Source: JAXHUH01 sp034211175
GTDB taxonomy: Bacteria > Actinomycetota > Acidimicrobiia > Acidimicrobiales > CAIXPF01
Assembly (NCBI GenBank): GCA_034211175.1
Contig: JAXHUH010000302.1
Location: 1-22,184, forward strand
Length of the DNA: 22,184 bases
Direction of reading: 5' to 3'
Shown here: positions 16,058 to 22,184 of the stretch, piece by piece
Position numbering within the stretch: the stretch's first letter is position 1
How the letters are laid out: each line of letters begins with the position of its first letter
Made by a program: the position numbers and the translations under genes
Notes under the pieces: model-generated
Databases searched by the model: none
What the model saw: the letters and a program-made list of their open reading frames with translations, nothing else
Told to the model about the DNA's origin: nothing

Positions 16058-16108
16058 GGGCGGGGGTCAGAACGGGTTGGGCGGGGTAGAACGGGTTGGG
16101 TGGGGGTC
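16047..16108 (+). repeat. Three G-rich tandem repeats with G-quadruplex potential
   Basis: The unit AGAACGGGTTGGG(C/T)GGGG(G) begins at 16048, 16069 and 16088 (spacings 21 and 19). G-runs of three or more fall at 16053, 16058, 16062, 16074, 16079, 16083, 16093, 16098 and 16102, separated by loops of 1-7 nt, which satisfies the G3+N1-7 quadruplex rule several times over on the plus strand. The first unit shares its 5' part with the right arm of the inverted repeat. The array ends 20 bp before the azlD stop codon. Confidence 0.85.
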
Positions 16109-16128
16109 CTCGGGCAGGAGGGTGAGGG

Positions 16129-16437
16129 TCAGGCGGTGGCGAGGCGGGTGAGGGCGGTGGCGGCCGCGGCGGCGAGGACCACGACGACGAACGGGGCGCG
16201 TCGCCACACCAGGACCCCGGCGACGACGAGGCCGACGGCGCGGGCGTCGACGACGACCGCGCGGCCATCCGCGAGGGTGAGTTGGGCGATCACGGCGGCG
16301 ACGACCGCGGCCGGGATCAGCTCGGCGGACCGGCGCAGGCCGGGACGGCGGTCGAGCAGCGGCCCGATGGCGAACATGCCGAGCAGGCGGATGCCGAGCG
16401 TGCCCAGCGCCAGGAGGAACACGACGGTCAACGTCAC
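16129..16437 (-). CDS. azlD: AzlD family small subunit of an amino-acid exporter
   Basis: 102 aa, almost entirely hydrophobic with about four membrane segments. The opening TVVFLLALGTLGIRLLGMF and the AELIPAAVVAAVIA region (residues 38-51) are typical of AzlD, the small partner of AzlC in branched-chain amino-acid export. The GTG start at 16437 overlaps the azlC stop (GTGA), indicating coupled translation and the standard azlCD order. The partner is the preceding minus-strand gene. The start was set by this overlap, because a longer reading of the frame adds an Arg-rich stretch that merely shadows azlC. Confidence 0.85.
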   Translation of the reverse strand: MTLTVVFLLALGTLGIRLLGMFAIGPLLDRRPGLRRSAELIPAAVVAAVIAQLTLADGRAVVVDARAVGLVVAGVLVWRRAPFVVVVLAAAAATALTRLATA

Positions 16438-17162
16438 CGGTCGTCGTCCCCGTCGTCGCCGACAGCGCCCTGTTCCGCGTCGGCGGCACCGGGGGCCGGC
16501 GCCGCGTCCCGGGTGACGACCAGCGCGACCACGACGCCGCTGAGGCTGGCCAGGATCGGCACCCCACCGGGGGTGAACGCGATCAGCGCCGTGCACACCA
16601 CGAAACCGACGAGCGCGGCGATGCCGGCGTCCCGCCGACGGAGCTGGGGACCGACGATGGCCAACAACGCGGCCGGGAACACCGCGTCGAGGCCCCACGT
16701 CTCGAGGTCACCGATCACGTCGCCGACGGCCACGCCGACGAACGTGCCGGTGAACCAGCCGATCTGCATGGCGACGGTCATCCGCCAGAACACCCGGCGC
16801 ACGTTCGCGGTGTTGGCCGCCTGCATGGCGAGGCCGACGTTGGGGTCGAACGCGTTGACCGCGGCGAGCGCCCGGTGGGCGACCCCGGCCCGGAACCGCG
16901 TGCCGAGGCTCGTCGCCAGCAGCCCGAAGCGGGACGCCACCAGCCAGCCCGACACCACGCCGGCGACGACCGAGCCGCCGGCGTCGTCGACCGCCAGGAA
17001 CGCGAGCTCGCTGGTCGCCGAGTAGACGGCCACCGCGGCGAGGACGATCACCCAGGCGGACACGCCGCGATCGGCGAGCGCGACCGACACCGTCACCCCG
17101 ACGGCGAAGAACGTGAACGCGAGCGTGAACCGCTCGCCGAGCTGCGCGAACCCCCCGGCCAC
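16434..17162 (-). CDS. azlC: AzlC family amino-acid permease/exporter large subunit
   Basis: 242 aa with several membrane helices. The early VYSATSELAF segment (residues 46-55) sits where AzlC proteins carry their conserved SGAS-type motif. SRFGLLATSLGTRF (77-90) and the helix MQIGWFTGTFVGV (131-143) are also family-like. Together with AzlD it would export branched-chain or related amino acids. The tail after residue 216 is acidic and low-complexity (ending DDGDDDR), probably cytoplasmic. The start is GTG 17162; ribosome-binding evidence is weak. Upstream is a 72-bp gap to the kinase gene, also minus strand, so readthrough from the kinase is possible. A role in exporting the peptide product is conceivable but not indicated. 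Confidence 0.85.
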   Translation of the reverse strand: MAGGFAQLGERFTLAFTFFAVGVTVSVALADRGVSAWVIVLAAVAVYSATSELAFLAVDDAGGSVVAGVVSGWLVASRFGLLATSLGTRFRAGVAHRALAAVNAFDPNVGLAMQAANTANVRRVFWRMTVAMQIGWFTGTFVGVAVGDVIGDLETWGLDAVFPAALLAIVGPQLRRRDAGIAALVGFVVCTALIAFTPGGVPILASLSGVVVALVVTRDAAPAPGAADAEQGAVGDDGDDDR

Positions 17163-17234
17163 CGGCGGCGGTCTACACCATCGGCCGCTGGTGGCTCGAC
17201 CCGAGCGGCGGGCGCGGCGGCGGAGGACGGCGCC

Positions 17235-19670
17235 TCAGCGCAGGACGAGCAGGCCGGCGGTCACGATCGTCGCCACGACGACCACGACGATGAGGATCGT
17301 GATCGCGACGTCCCACGCCCGCGACCGTGTCGGGGCGGGTCGGGTCTCCGGGGTCGGGGGCTCGGCGCGTTGGGCCCAGACCGGCACGACCGGGCGGTCG
17401 CCCACACCGGTGCGGTCGGCGGTCCGCTCGCCGGTGCTGCTCCAGCGGTCCCGACGGTCCACGCCCTGGGGCGCGGTGGTGCGGCGCGGCGGCGTCGGCG
17501 GCTTGCGCTCCGCGGTCGCCGGCTCGGACGGGCGCCTCCAGGAGCCGGGCGGATCGGGCTGCACCACGTCGCCGATGCTCGTGTACACCCGGTGGGGCGG
17601 CGGTGCGCCCCAGTAGCCGACGTCGCGCCCGGCCACGTCGGGTCCGCGCCCGTCGCTCTCGTCGGCGGTTCCTGCCGCGTCGTCGTCATCGACGGTCGGG
17701 AGGTCGGCCGGGTCCGCGGGCGCCCCCGTGTCGTCCCCGTCGGCCGCGTCCTCGTCGTCGCCGTGATCGTCGCGTACGTCGTCCCCGGCGTCGACGAGAT
17801 CACCGCCGGGATCGTCCCCGGTCTCGTCGTCGGCGGCGTCGGCCGCGGGCTCGTCGCCGAGGGGCCGTTCGTCCTCGAACTCGTCCTCGAGGTCGGCGTC
17901 GTCGGGCGGGGCGTCGGGCCAGCGGTCCTCGGCGGGTGGGCGCTCGAAGAACCCGAGGTTCGAGTCGACCTCGTCGAACACGGCCTCGGGAACCGGCTCC
18001 GGACCGGGTGGGGTCCCATGGGCGGCACCGGCCGCCACGTCCGACTCGTCCGCTTCGTGGAGGGCCTCCGCCGAGGTGTCGTCGGCGGGCGGCGACATCG
18101 GATCGGCGGAGCCCCACTCGCGGTCGTCGCCGGTCCGGTCGTGCCCGTCGGGGACGCCCTCGTCGACCGGGACCGCTTCGGCGACGTCCGGGGCGGGCTC
18201 GTGCGCGGGGGCGTCGTCCGGGGCCGGAGGCACGGGCTCGAAGACGCCGACGGCGATGCCTTCCGGACCGTCGGACGCAGCCTCGGCGACCGGTTCCTCG
18301 CCCCGCGGTGGGCGGTCGTGGTCCGGGCCGACCTCGGGCGGAGCCTCGTCCTCGGCGGGCGCCGGGGCGGGCTCGTCGAACGCCGGGGCGGGCTCGTCGA
18401 CGACGTCGGGCGCCGGGTCGGCGATGAGCGAGCTGAGCGAGGACACCTCGATCGTGGGGGTCGCGTCCTCGAGGTCCTCGGCGAGCTCGCCGGCCGCGGC
18501 CCTGGGCACGGGCCCGGGGTGCTCGGCGACGGGCTCGTCGGTGGGGCGTGCCCAGATCGGCTCGATCGATGCCCCGCCGACCTGGTCTGCGGCGTCCGGC
18601 GCCGCCTCACCGATGCCCGCGGCGTCGGCCCGAGCCTGCGCTGCGTCGGCCCCGGCCGCCGCGGCCGGCGGGTCGGCATCGGGCCCCTCGTCGGTCCTCG
18701 GCCGGCGCATCCCGCCCTGGGCGACGGCGCGAACCGTGCGCGACGAGTCGAACCTCGCCTTCACCGGTGCCGTGCGCTCCAGGGTGAGCCGGTCGACCGG
18801 CAGCCCGGACTCCCGCTGCAGCTCCTGGAGCCGGCCACCGACCTCCGACGCGGACGTCGGCCGGTTCTCCCGGAGCGCGTCGGTGAGGTCGTCGATCAGC
18901 GCGATCAGCGGGTCGGGCACGCCGATCGTCGACAGGTCCACCGAGCGGCCGGTCATCGGCAGGCCGGTGAGCAGCACGTACATGGTGGCGCCGAGCGAGT
19001 AGAGGTCGGACAGGTGATCGACGACCTGCGAGCGTCCCAACGCCTCGGGGGCCGCGTACCCCACGCTGAGGAACTGGTAGGCGGTCCCGGTCAGCTCGTG
19101 TTCGGGGGTCTCGTCGACGAGCACGCCGGCGATGCCGAAGTCGCTGAGCTTGACCCGCACGCCGTCGGCCAGGGGCTCCTGCAACACGTTGCCCGGCTTC
19201 ACGTCGCGGTGGAGCATCCCGGCGCGGTGGGCCGCCCCCAGCGCGGAGGAGAGCTGGACGCCGATCGACGTGACGTCCTCCCAGCGCAGCCGCCGCCACG
19301 GCAGCGTGCCGCCGGACCCGATCGACTGGGCGAGGCTGCCGTGGGGGAGGTACTCCATGCACAGGAACGGGCGACCGTCCTCGGTCCGCCCGGTGGCGTA
19401 GACCGACACGACGTTGTCGTGCCATCCGAGGCGCCCCGCGGAGCGGCACTCGCGCTGGAAGAGCTCGACGATCCGGGCGTCGAGGCGGTTGAGGACCTTG
19501 ACCGCGACCTCACGGTCGAAGGCACGCTGGTACGCCCGGTAGACGTCCGCGAACCCCCCACGACCGATCGGTGCGAAGTCGGACAGCCCGGCGATCTCCG
19601 GGACCGGCGCGACACGCACGGTCTCGTCCGCGGCGGGTCGTTCCACGTCGTTCACGGTACTCGACCCCAT
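17235..19670 (-). CDS. Tail-anchored Ser/Thr protein kinase with a long acidic linker
   Basis: 811 aa. An N-terminal PknB-type kinase domain spans about 28-285: glycine loop GRGGFADVY (36-44), Lys58 in VAVK, Glu74 of helix C, HRDVKPGN (154-161), DFG (177-179) and APE (207-209). All catalytic residues are present and it is an RD kinase. From about 300 to 780 runs a low-complexity region rich in Asp, Glu, Pro and Ala, presumably disordered. A single membrane helix (about 787-809, ITILIVVVVVATIVTAGLLV) is followed by a single terminal Arg, so unlike PknB or PknD there is no extracellular sensor domain. AAAGGCGG stands upstream of the ATG at suitable spacing. It diverges from the MoxR operon, which may include its substrates or regulators; that link is inferred from position. 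Confidence 0.95.
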   Translation of the reverse strand: MGSSTVNDVERPAADETVRVAPVPEIAGLSDFAPIGRGGFADVYRAYQRAFDREVAVKVLNRLDARIVELFQRECRSAGRLGWHDNVVSVYATGRTEDGRPFLCMEYLPHGSLAQSIGSGGTLPWRRLRWEDVTSIGVQLSSALGAAHRAGMLHRDVKPGNVLQEPLADGVRVKLSDFGIAGVLVDETPEHELTGTAYQFLSVGYAAPEALGRSQVVDHLSDLYSLGATMYVLLTGLPMTGRSVDLSTIGVPDPLIALIDDLTDALRENRPTSASEVGGRLQELQRESGLPVDRLTLERTAPVKARFDSSRTVRAVAQGGMRRPRTDEGPDADPPAAAAGADAAQARADAAGIGEAAPDAADQVGGASIEPIWARPTDEPVAEHPGPVPRAAAGELAEDLEDATPTIEVSSLSSLIADPAPDVVDEPAPAFDEPAPAPAEDEAPPEVGPDHDRPPRGEEPVAEAASDGPEGIAVGVFEPVPPAPDDAPAHEPAPDVAEAVPVDEGVPDGHDRTGDDREWGSADPMSPPADDTSAEALHEADESDVAAGAAHGTPPGPEPVPEAVFDEVDSNLGFFERPPAEDRWPDAPPDDADLEDEFEDERPLGDEPAADAADDETGDDPGGDLVDAGDDVRDDHGDDEDAADGDDTGAPADPADLPTVDDDDAAGTADESDGRGPDVAGRDVGYWGAPPPHRVYTSIGDVVQPDPPGSWRRPSEPATAERKPPTPPRRTTAPQGVDRRDRWSSTGERTADRTGVGDRPVVPVWAQRAEPPTPETRPAPTRSRAWDVAITILIVVVVVATIVTAGLLVLR

Positions 19671-19742
19671 CGGGCCGCCTTTCGAACGCGGCGTACGGCA
19701 CTCGTCCCTCAGAGTGACGAGCGGCCGCCGGAGATGCGGGAA

Positions 19743-19763
19743 CTTCGGCCGATCACCCCGAAG
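19743..19763. promoter_or_regulatory. Small inverted repeat in the kinase/MoxR divergent promoter region
   Basis: CTTCGG (19743-19748) and CCGAAG (19758-19763) are complementary with a 9-nt spacer, in the 224-bp gap 19671-19894 between the two divergent starts. GGAAC at 19739-19743 resembles a -35 of extracytoplasmic-function sigma factors, but no convincing -10 follows. TACGTT at 19821-19826 is a possible plus-strand -10 for the MoxR gene. Confidence 0.25.
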
Positions 19764-19894
19764 CGTGTACGCACTGCAACTCCGCGCGCTCTCCGATACA
19801 ACATGGCGCGGGAAGCGACCTACGTTCAGTGTTCGATCGATCGTGGGTCGACGCGAGACCTCGACGGTCCGACCGGTCAGGGAGACGGCTGACG

Positions 19895-20881
19895 ATGCAG
19901 GACCACGGTCAGGTTGCGACCATCGGCGACCAGGTGGACTGGTTCGCCGGGCGCTTCGGCGCGCTGCGCGAGAACATCGAGCTGTTCATGCAGGGCAAGC
20001 GGTCCGCGATCGAGGCCGCGCTGGTGTCGCTGCTGACCGAGGGCCACCTGCTCGTCGAGGACGTGCCCGGCGTCGGCAAGACGTCGCTGGCCAAGGCGCT
20101 GGCCCTGTCGATCGACGGCGAGCTGCGCCGCATCCAGTTCACCCCCGACCTGCTGCCGTCCGACGTGACCGGCGCCAGCATCTTCGACCCGGGCAGCGCC
20201 ACCTTCGAGTTCCACCCCGGTGGGGTGTTCGCCAACGTCGTGCTGGCCGACGAGATCAACCGGGCGTCGCCCAAGACCCAGTCCGCGCTGTTGGAGGTCA
20301 TGGAGGAGCGCCAGGTCACCGTCGACTCCGACGTGCTGGTCGTTCCCCGCCCGTTCATCGTGATCGCCACCCAGAACCCGGTGGAGCACGAGGGCACCTA
20401 CCAGCTGCCCGAGGCCCAGCTCGACCGGTTCCTCATGCGGATCACCATCGGCTACCCGGACCTCACCACCGAGATGGCCATCGCCCGCAACCGTGCCCGC
20501 GGCGCCGACGTCGAGGACCTCCACGCGGTCGTCTCGACCGCGGACCTGACGACGATGATCGCCATCGCCCAGCAGGTCCACCTGGCCGAGCCGCTGCTCG
20601 AGTACGTGGCCACGCTCGTGGCCGCGACCCGCAACCTCGACGAGCTCCGCCTCGGGGTCAGCCCCCGGGGCACGGTGGCCCTGACCCTCGCCGCCCGGAC
20701 CCGGGCCGCGGCGGCAGGGCGCCCGTACGTGACCGTGGACGACGTGAAGGCGCTGGCCGAGCCGGTGCTGGCCCACCGGATGCTCCTCGCGCCCGCTGCC
20801 CGCCTCGAGGGGATGACGGCGTCCACGCTGCTGGCCGACCTGCTCGCCCGGCTCCCGGTGCCGGATCGGGTGTCGACGTGA
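19895..20881 (+). CDS. MoxR family AAA+ ATPase
   Basis: 328 aa, a typical MoxR length. Walker A is PGVGKTS (58-64), Walker B VVLADE (115-120) followed by the MoxR-specific INRASPKTQSALLEVMEE (121-138), sensor 1 is ATQNPVEHEGTY (158-169), and LPEAQLDRF (171-179) includes the arginine finger region. The C-terminal lid (about 220-328) contains SPRGTVALTLAARTRA. MoxR ATPases act as chaperones that assemble or activate metal-dependent or cell-envelope protein complexes, usually with a DUF58/VWA partner encoded nearby. None is visible before the window ends. ATG 19895 was chosen for AGGGAG at 19879-19884 and because the upstream extension is Arg-rich and atypical. The stop overlaps the start of the next gene (GTGA). 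Confidence 0.95.
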   Translation: MQDHGQVATIGDQVDWFAGRFGALRENIELFMQGKRSAIEAALVSLLTEGHLLVEDVPGVGKTSLAKALALSIDGELRRIQFTPDLLPSDVTGASIFDPGSATFEFHPGGVFANVVLADEINRASPKTQSALLEVMEERQVTVDSDVLVVPRPFIVIATQNPVEHEGTYQLPEAQLDRFLMRITIGYPDLTTEMAIARNRARGADVEDLHAVVSTADLTTMIAIAQQVHLAEPLLEYVATLVAATRNLDELRLGVSPRGTVALTLAARTRAAAAGRPYVTVDDVKALAEPVLAHRMLLAPAARLEGMTASTLLADLLARLPVPDRVST

Positions 20882-22184
20882 ACCGGCGCCGCCGCGCCGC
20901 GCTGTCGTGGGTCGCGATCGCCGCGATCGCGGCGGTCGTGCTCGTCGGCGCGGTGCTGCGGTCGAACCGGTTCTCGGTCGCGGAGGTCGACGTCGCCCCC
21001 GGAACCGCGTGGTTGGCCCTCGTGGCGTCGGGTGAGGCGATGCTGGTGAACGGCGGCTCGGGTGAGGTCGCGCTGCGCGTGGCGGTCGCCGAGCCGGGCT
21101 CGCCGCTCGAGGTCGTCCAGCACGGCGACGGTGCCATCGTGTTGGACAAGGAGGGCGCGACCCTCCAGACGGTCTCCGCCCGGTCGTTCGAGCCGACCGG
21201 GGTCACACCGATCGGCTCGGTTCCCGACAGCCTGGTCCCGGGCGAGCGGACGGTGCACGTCACGACCGACGAAGCGATCCTGACCTTCGACCCGGCCACG
21301 CTCGAGCCCACCGGCGAGGTGGCGCTGGCCGGCGAGCTCGACGCGCTCGTCGACCGCGACGAGCGGCTCTGGGTGCTCGACCACGGCAACGACGCGCTGC
21401 ACCGGGTCGAGGGCGACGAGATCGCCGAGAGCCTGGACCCGGGCGAGCTCGGCGCAGCGGCCGCGCTCACGCTGGTCGACGACCGGCCCGTGGTCGTCGA
21501 CCCGGCGAGCGCGACGATCACGGTGGTCGACGACGACGGGCTCGGCCCCGCGGTCGAGGTGGGTGCGCTGGCCCCGGGCGGCGACGTGTTGGTCGTCGAA
21601 CCGCGGCCGGGTGTGGAGCTGCCCGCCATCCTCATGATCGTGCCCGAGGAGGGCCGGTACCTGGCCTGCGACGTCGACGCCCCGGCGCGCTGCGAGGACC
21701 TGACCTTCGGCGGCGCCGGAGACTCGTTCGGCCCGCCCCAGTACGTCGACGACCGGCTGTTCGTGCCCGACCGCACCACCGGGCGGGTCGTCGTGATCGA
21801 CACCAGGCGCAACGAGCACATCACGACCACGACGGTGCTGCGAGAGCCGACCCAGCAGCTCGAGCTCGTCGCCACCGACGATCTCGTCTGGTTCAACAAC
21901 CTCGGCGGCTCCGAGGCCGGCGTGCTCGACGAGAACGGCGAGGTGCGACGGGTCGTGCGCAAGCTCGGCGACGACGTCGAGCTGACCGACGACGCCCTCG
22001 GCGAGGGCGACGGCGAGGGGACCATCGAACGTCGCGACGGCGGTGTCGGAGACGACGTCGCACCCGACGACGCCTCCGGGGACGAGGCCGACGACGCCGG
22101 GACCGACACGTCGGACACGTCCGACGCAGTCGACGACGGTGCCGCGGACGGCACCGACACCACCACCGGCGTCGATGACGGCGG
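20878..22184 (+). CDS. Membrane-anchored extracytoplasmic protein, probable beta-propeller N-terminal region (3' end outside window)
   Basis: An open frame of 435 codons that runs off the right edge. GTG 20878 overlaps the MoxR stop, so the two are probably co-translated. It opens with MNRRRRAALSW and one hydrophobic segment (about residues 8-27), a signal anchor placing the rest outside. Residues about 35-360 are beta-rich with recurring short strands such as LWVLDHGNDALHRVEG, VVVDPASATITVVDDDG and LFVPDRTTGRVVVIDT, like YVTN/YncE or WD-type propeller blades. Two cysteines (in YLACDVDAPARCED) could form a disulfide. From about residue 370 the chain becomes Asp- and Gly-rich with DTSDTSD low-complexity sequence. 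A cell-surface scaffold handled by the MoxR ATPase is plausible; no enzyme motif is seen. Fibronectin-type repeats might follow beyond the edge. Confidence 0.8.
   Translation, partial: MNRRRRAALSWVAIAAIAAVVLVGAVLRSNRFSVAEVDVAPGTAWLALVASGEAMLVNGGSGEVALRVAVAEPGSPLEVVQHGDGAIVLDKEGATLQTVSARSFEPTGVTPIGSVPDSLVPGERTVHVTTDEAILTFDPATLEPTGEVALAGELDALVDRDERLWVLDHGNDALHRVEGDEIAESLDPGELGAAAALTLVDDRPVVVDPASATITVVDDDGLGPAVEVGALAPGGDVLVVEPRPGVELPAILMIVPEEGRYLACDVDAPARCEDLTFGGAGDSFGPPQYVDDRLFVPDRTTGRVVVIDTRRNEHITTTTVLREPTQQLELVATDDLVWFNNLGGSEAGVLDENGEVRRVVRKLGDDVELTDDALGEGDGEGTIERRDGGVGDDVAPDDASGDEADDAGTDTSDTSDAVDDGAADGTDTTTGVDDG

Noticed and set aside
18355..18420. Short tandem repeats in the kinase linker region as a possible mobile or regulatory repeat
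   Set aside because: They encode imperfect Pro-Ala-Glu/Asp repeats within the disordered linker and are explained by protein low complexity.
16875..19892. A 1005-codon plus-strand frame across azlC and the kinase gene
   Set aside because: Antisense to a kinase with all catalytic motifs; the predicted product is repetitive Arg/Gly/Val sequence.
19803..19892. A 29-codon open frame starting ATGGCGCGGGAA in the kinase/MoxR gap
   Set aside because: No ribosome binding site, no hydrophobic or conserved pattern, and it occupies the likely MoxR leader.
20658..22166. A 502-codon minus-strand Ser/Thr/Pro-rich frame at the right end
   Set aside because: It overlaps the MoxR C terminus and the downstream membrane protein, whose plus-strand frame has a start coupled to MoxR and a signal anchor.

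Overview
The window is very GC-rich, densely packed DNA with actinobacterial features: a probable F420-dependent luciferase-like oxidoreductase, a Ser/Thr kinase beside a MoxR ATPase, GTG starts, and likely leaderless promoters with a TANNNT box 6-8 nt before the start codon. The style fits a high-GC actinobacterium, perhaps an Acidimicrobiia member. That placement is inference; no rRNA or other marker gene is present.

Left part (1-13433): after the tail of an unidentified membrane protein comes a small nonribosomal peptide cluster. One giant minus-strand gene (803-8977, 2724 aa) encodes a two-module synthetase C-A-PCP-C-A-PCP-TE. Its first adenylation domain is interrupted between motifs A8 and A10 by about 340 aa. 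The insert is a Zn-ribbon plus PP-loop ATP-pyrophosphatase-like enzyme that resembles sugar amidotransferases (WbpG type) and, in its cysteine layout, tRNA thiolases (TtuA/Ncs6 type). The specificity residues of the interrupted domain read DLTKVGEVG(K), an Asn/Asp-type code. Diverging from it (9157-13433) is a four-gene operon: acyl-CoA dehydrogenase, ornithine-cyclodeaminase family enzyme, stand-alone adenylation enzyme and stand-alone carrier protein. Apart from the cyclodeaminase this is the PltE/PltF/PltL (AnaB/AnaC/AnaD) set that loads proline on a carrier and oxidises it. The cyclodeaminase could supply the proline.

The cluster therefore suggests this route: ornithine to proline, to prolyl-PCP, to dehydroprolyl- or pyrrolyl-PCP, then transfer to the first condensation domain, extension by an Asn/Asp-type residue that the embedded PP-loop domain may modify, extension by a second residue, and release by the thioesterase. 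No MbtH protein, phosphopantetheinyl transferase, glutaminase or sulfur carrier lies in the window.

Middle (13559-16128): an HSL-type esterase, a DUF1992 (DnaJC28-like) protein and an LLM-class oxidoreductase, each with its own probable leaderless promoter. They are followed by a 219-bp convergent intergenic stretch with a nested inverted repeat and a G-quadruplex-prone tandem repeat.

Right part (16129-22184): an AzlC/AzlD amino-acid exporter pair and a tail-anchored Ser/Thr kinase on the minus strand. Diverging from the kinase is a MoxR ATPase gene overlapping a membrane-anchored, probably beta-propeller protein that runs off the right edge. No intergenic stretch exceeds 300 bases. I saw no tRNA, rRNA, CRISPR array or insertion sequence.
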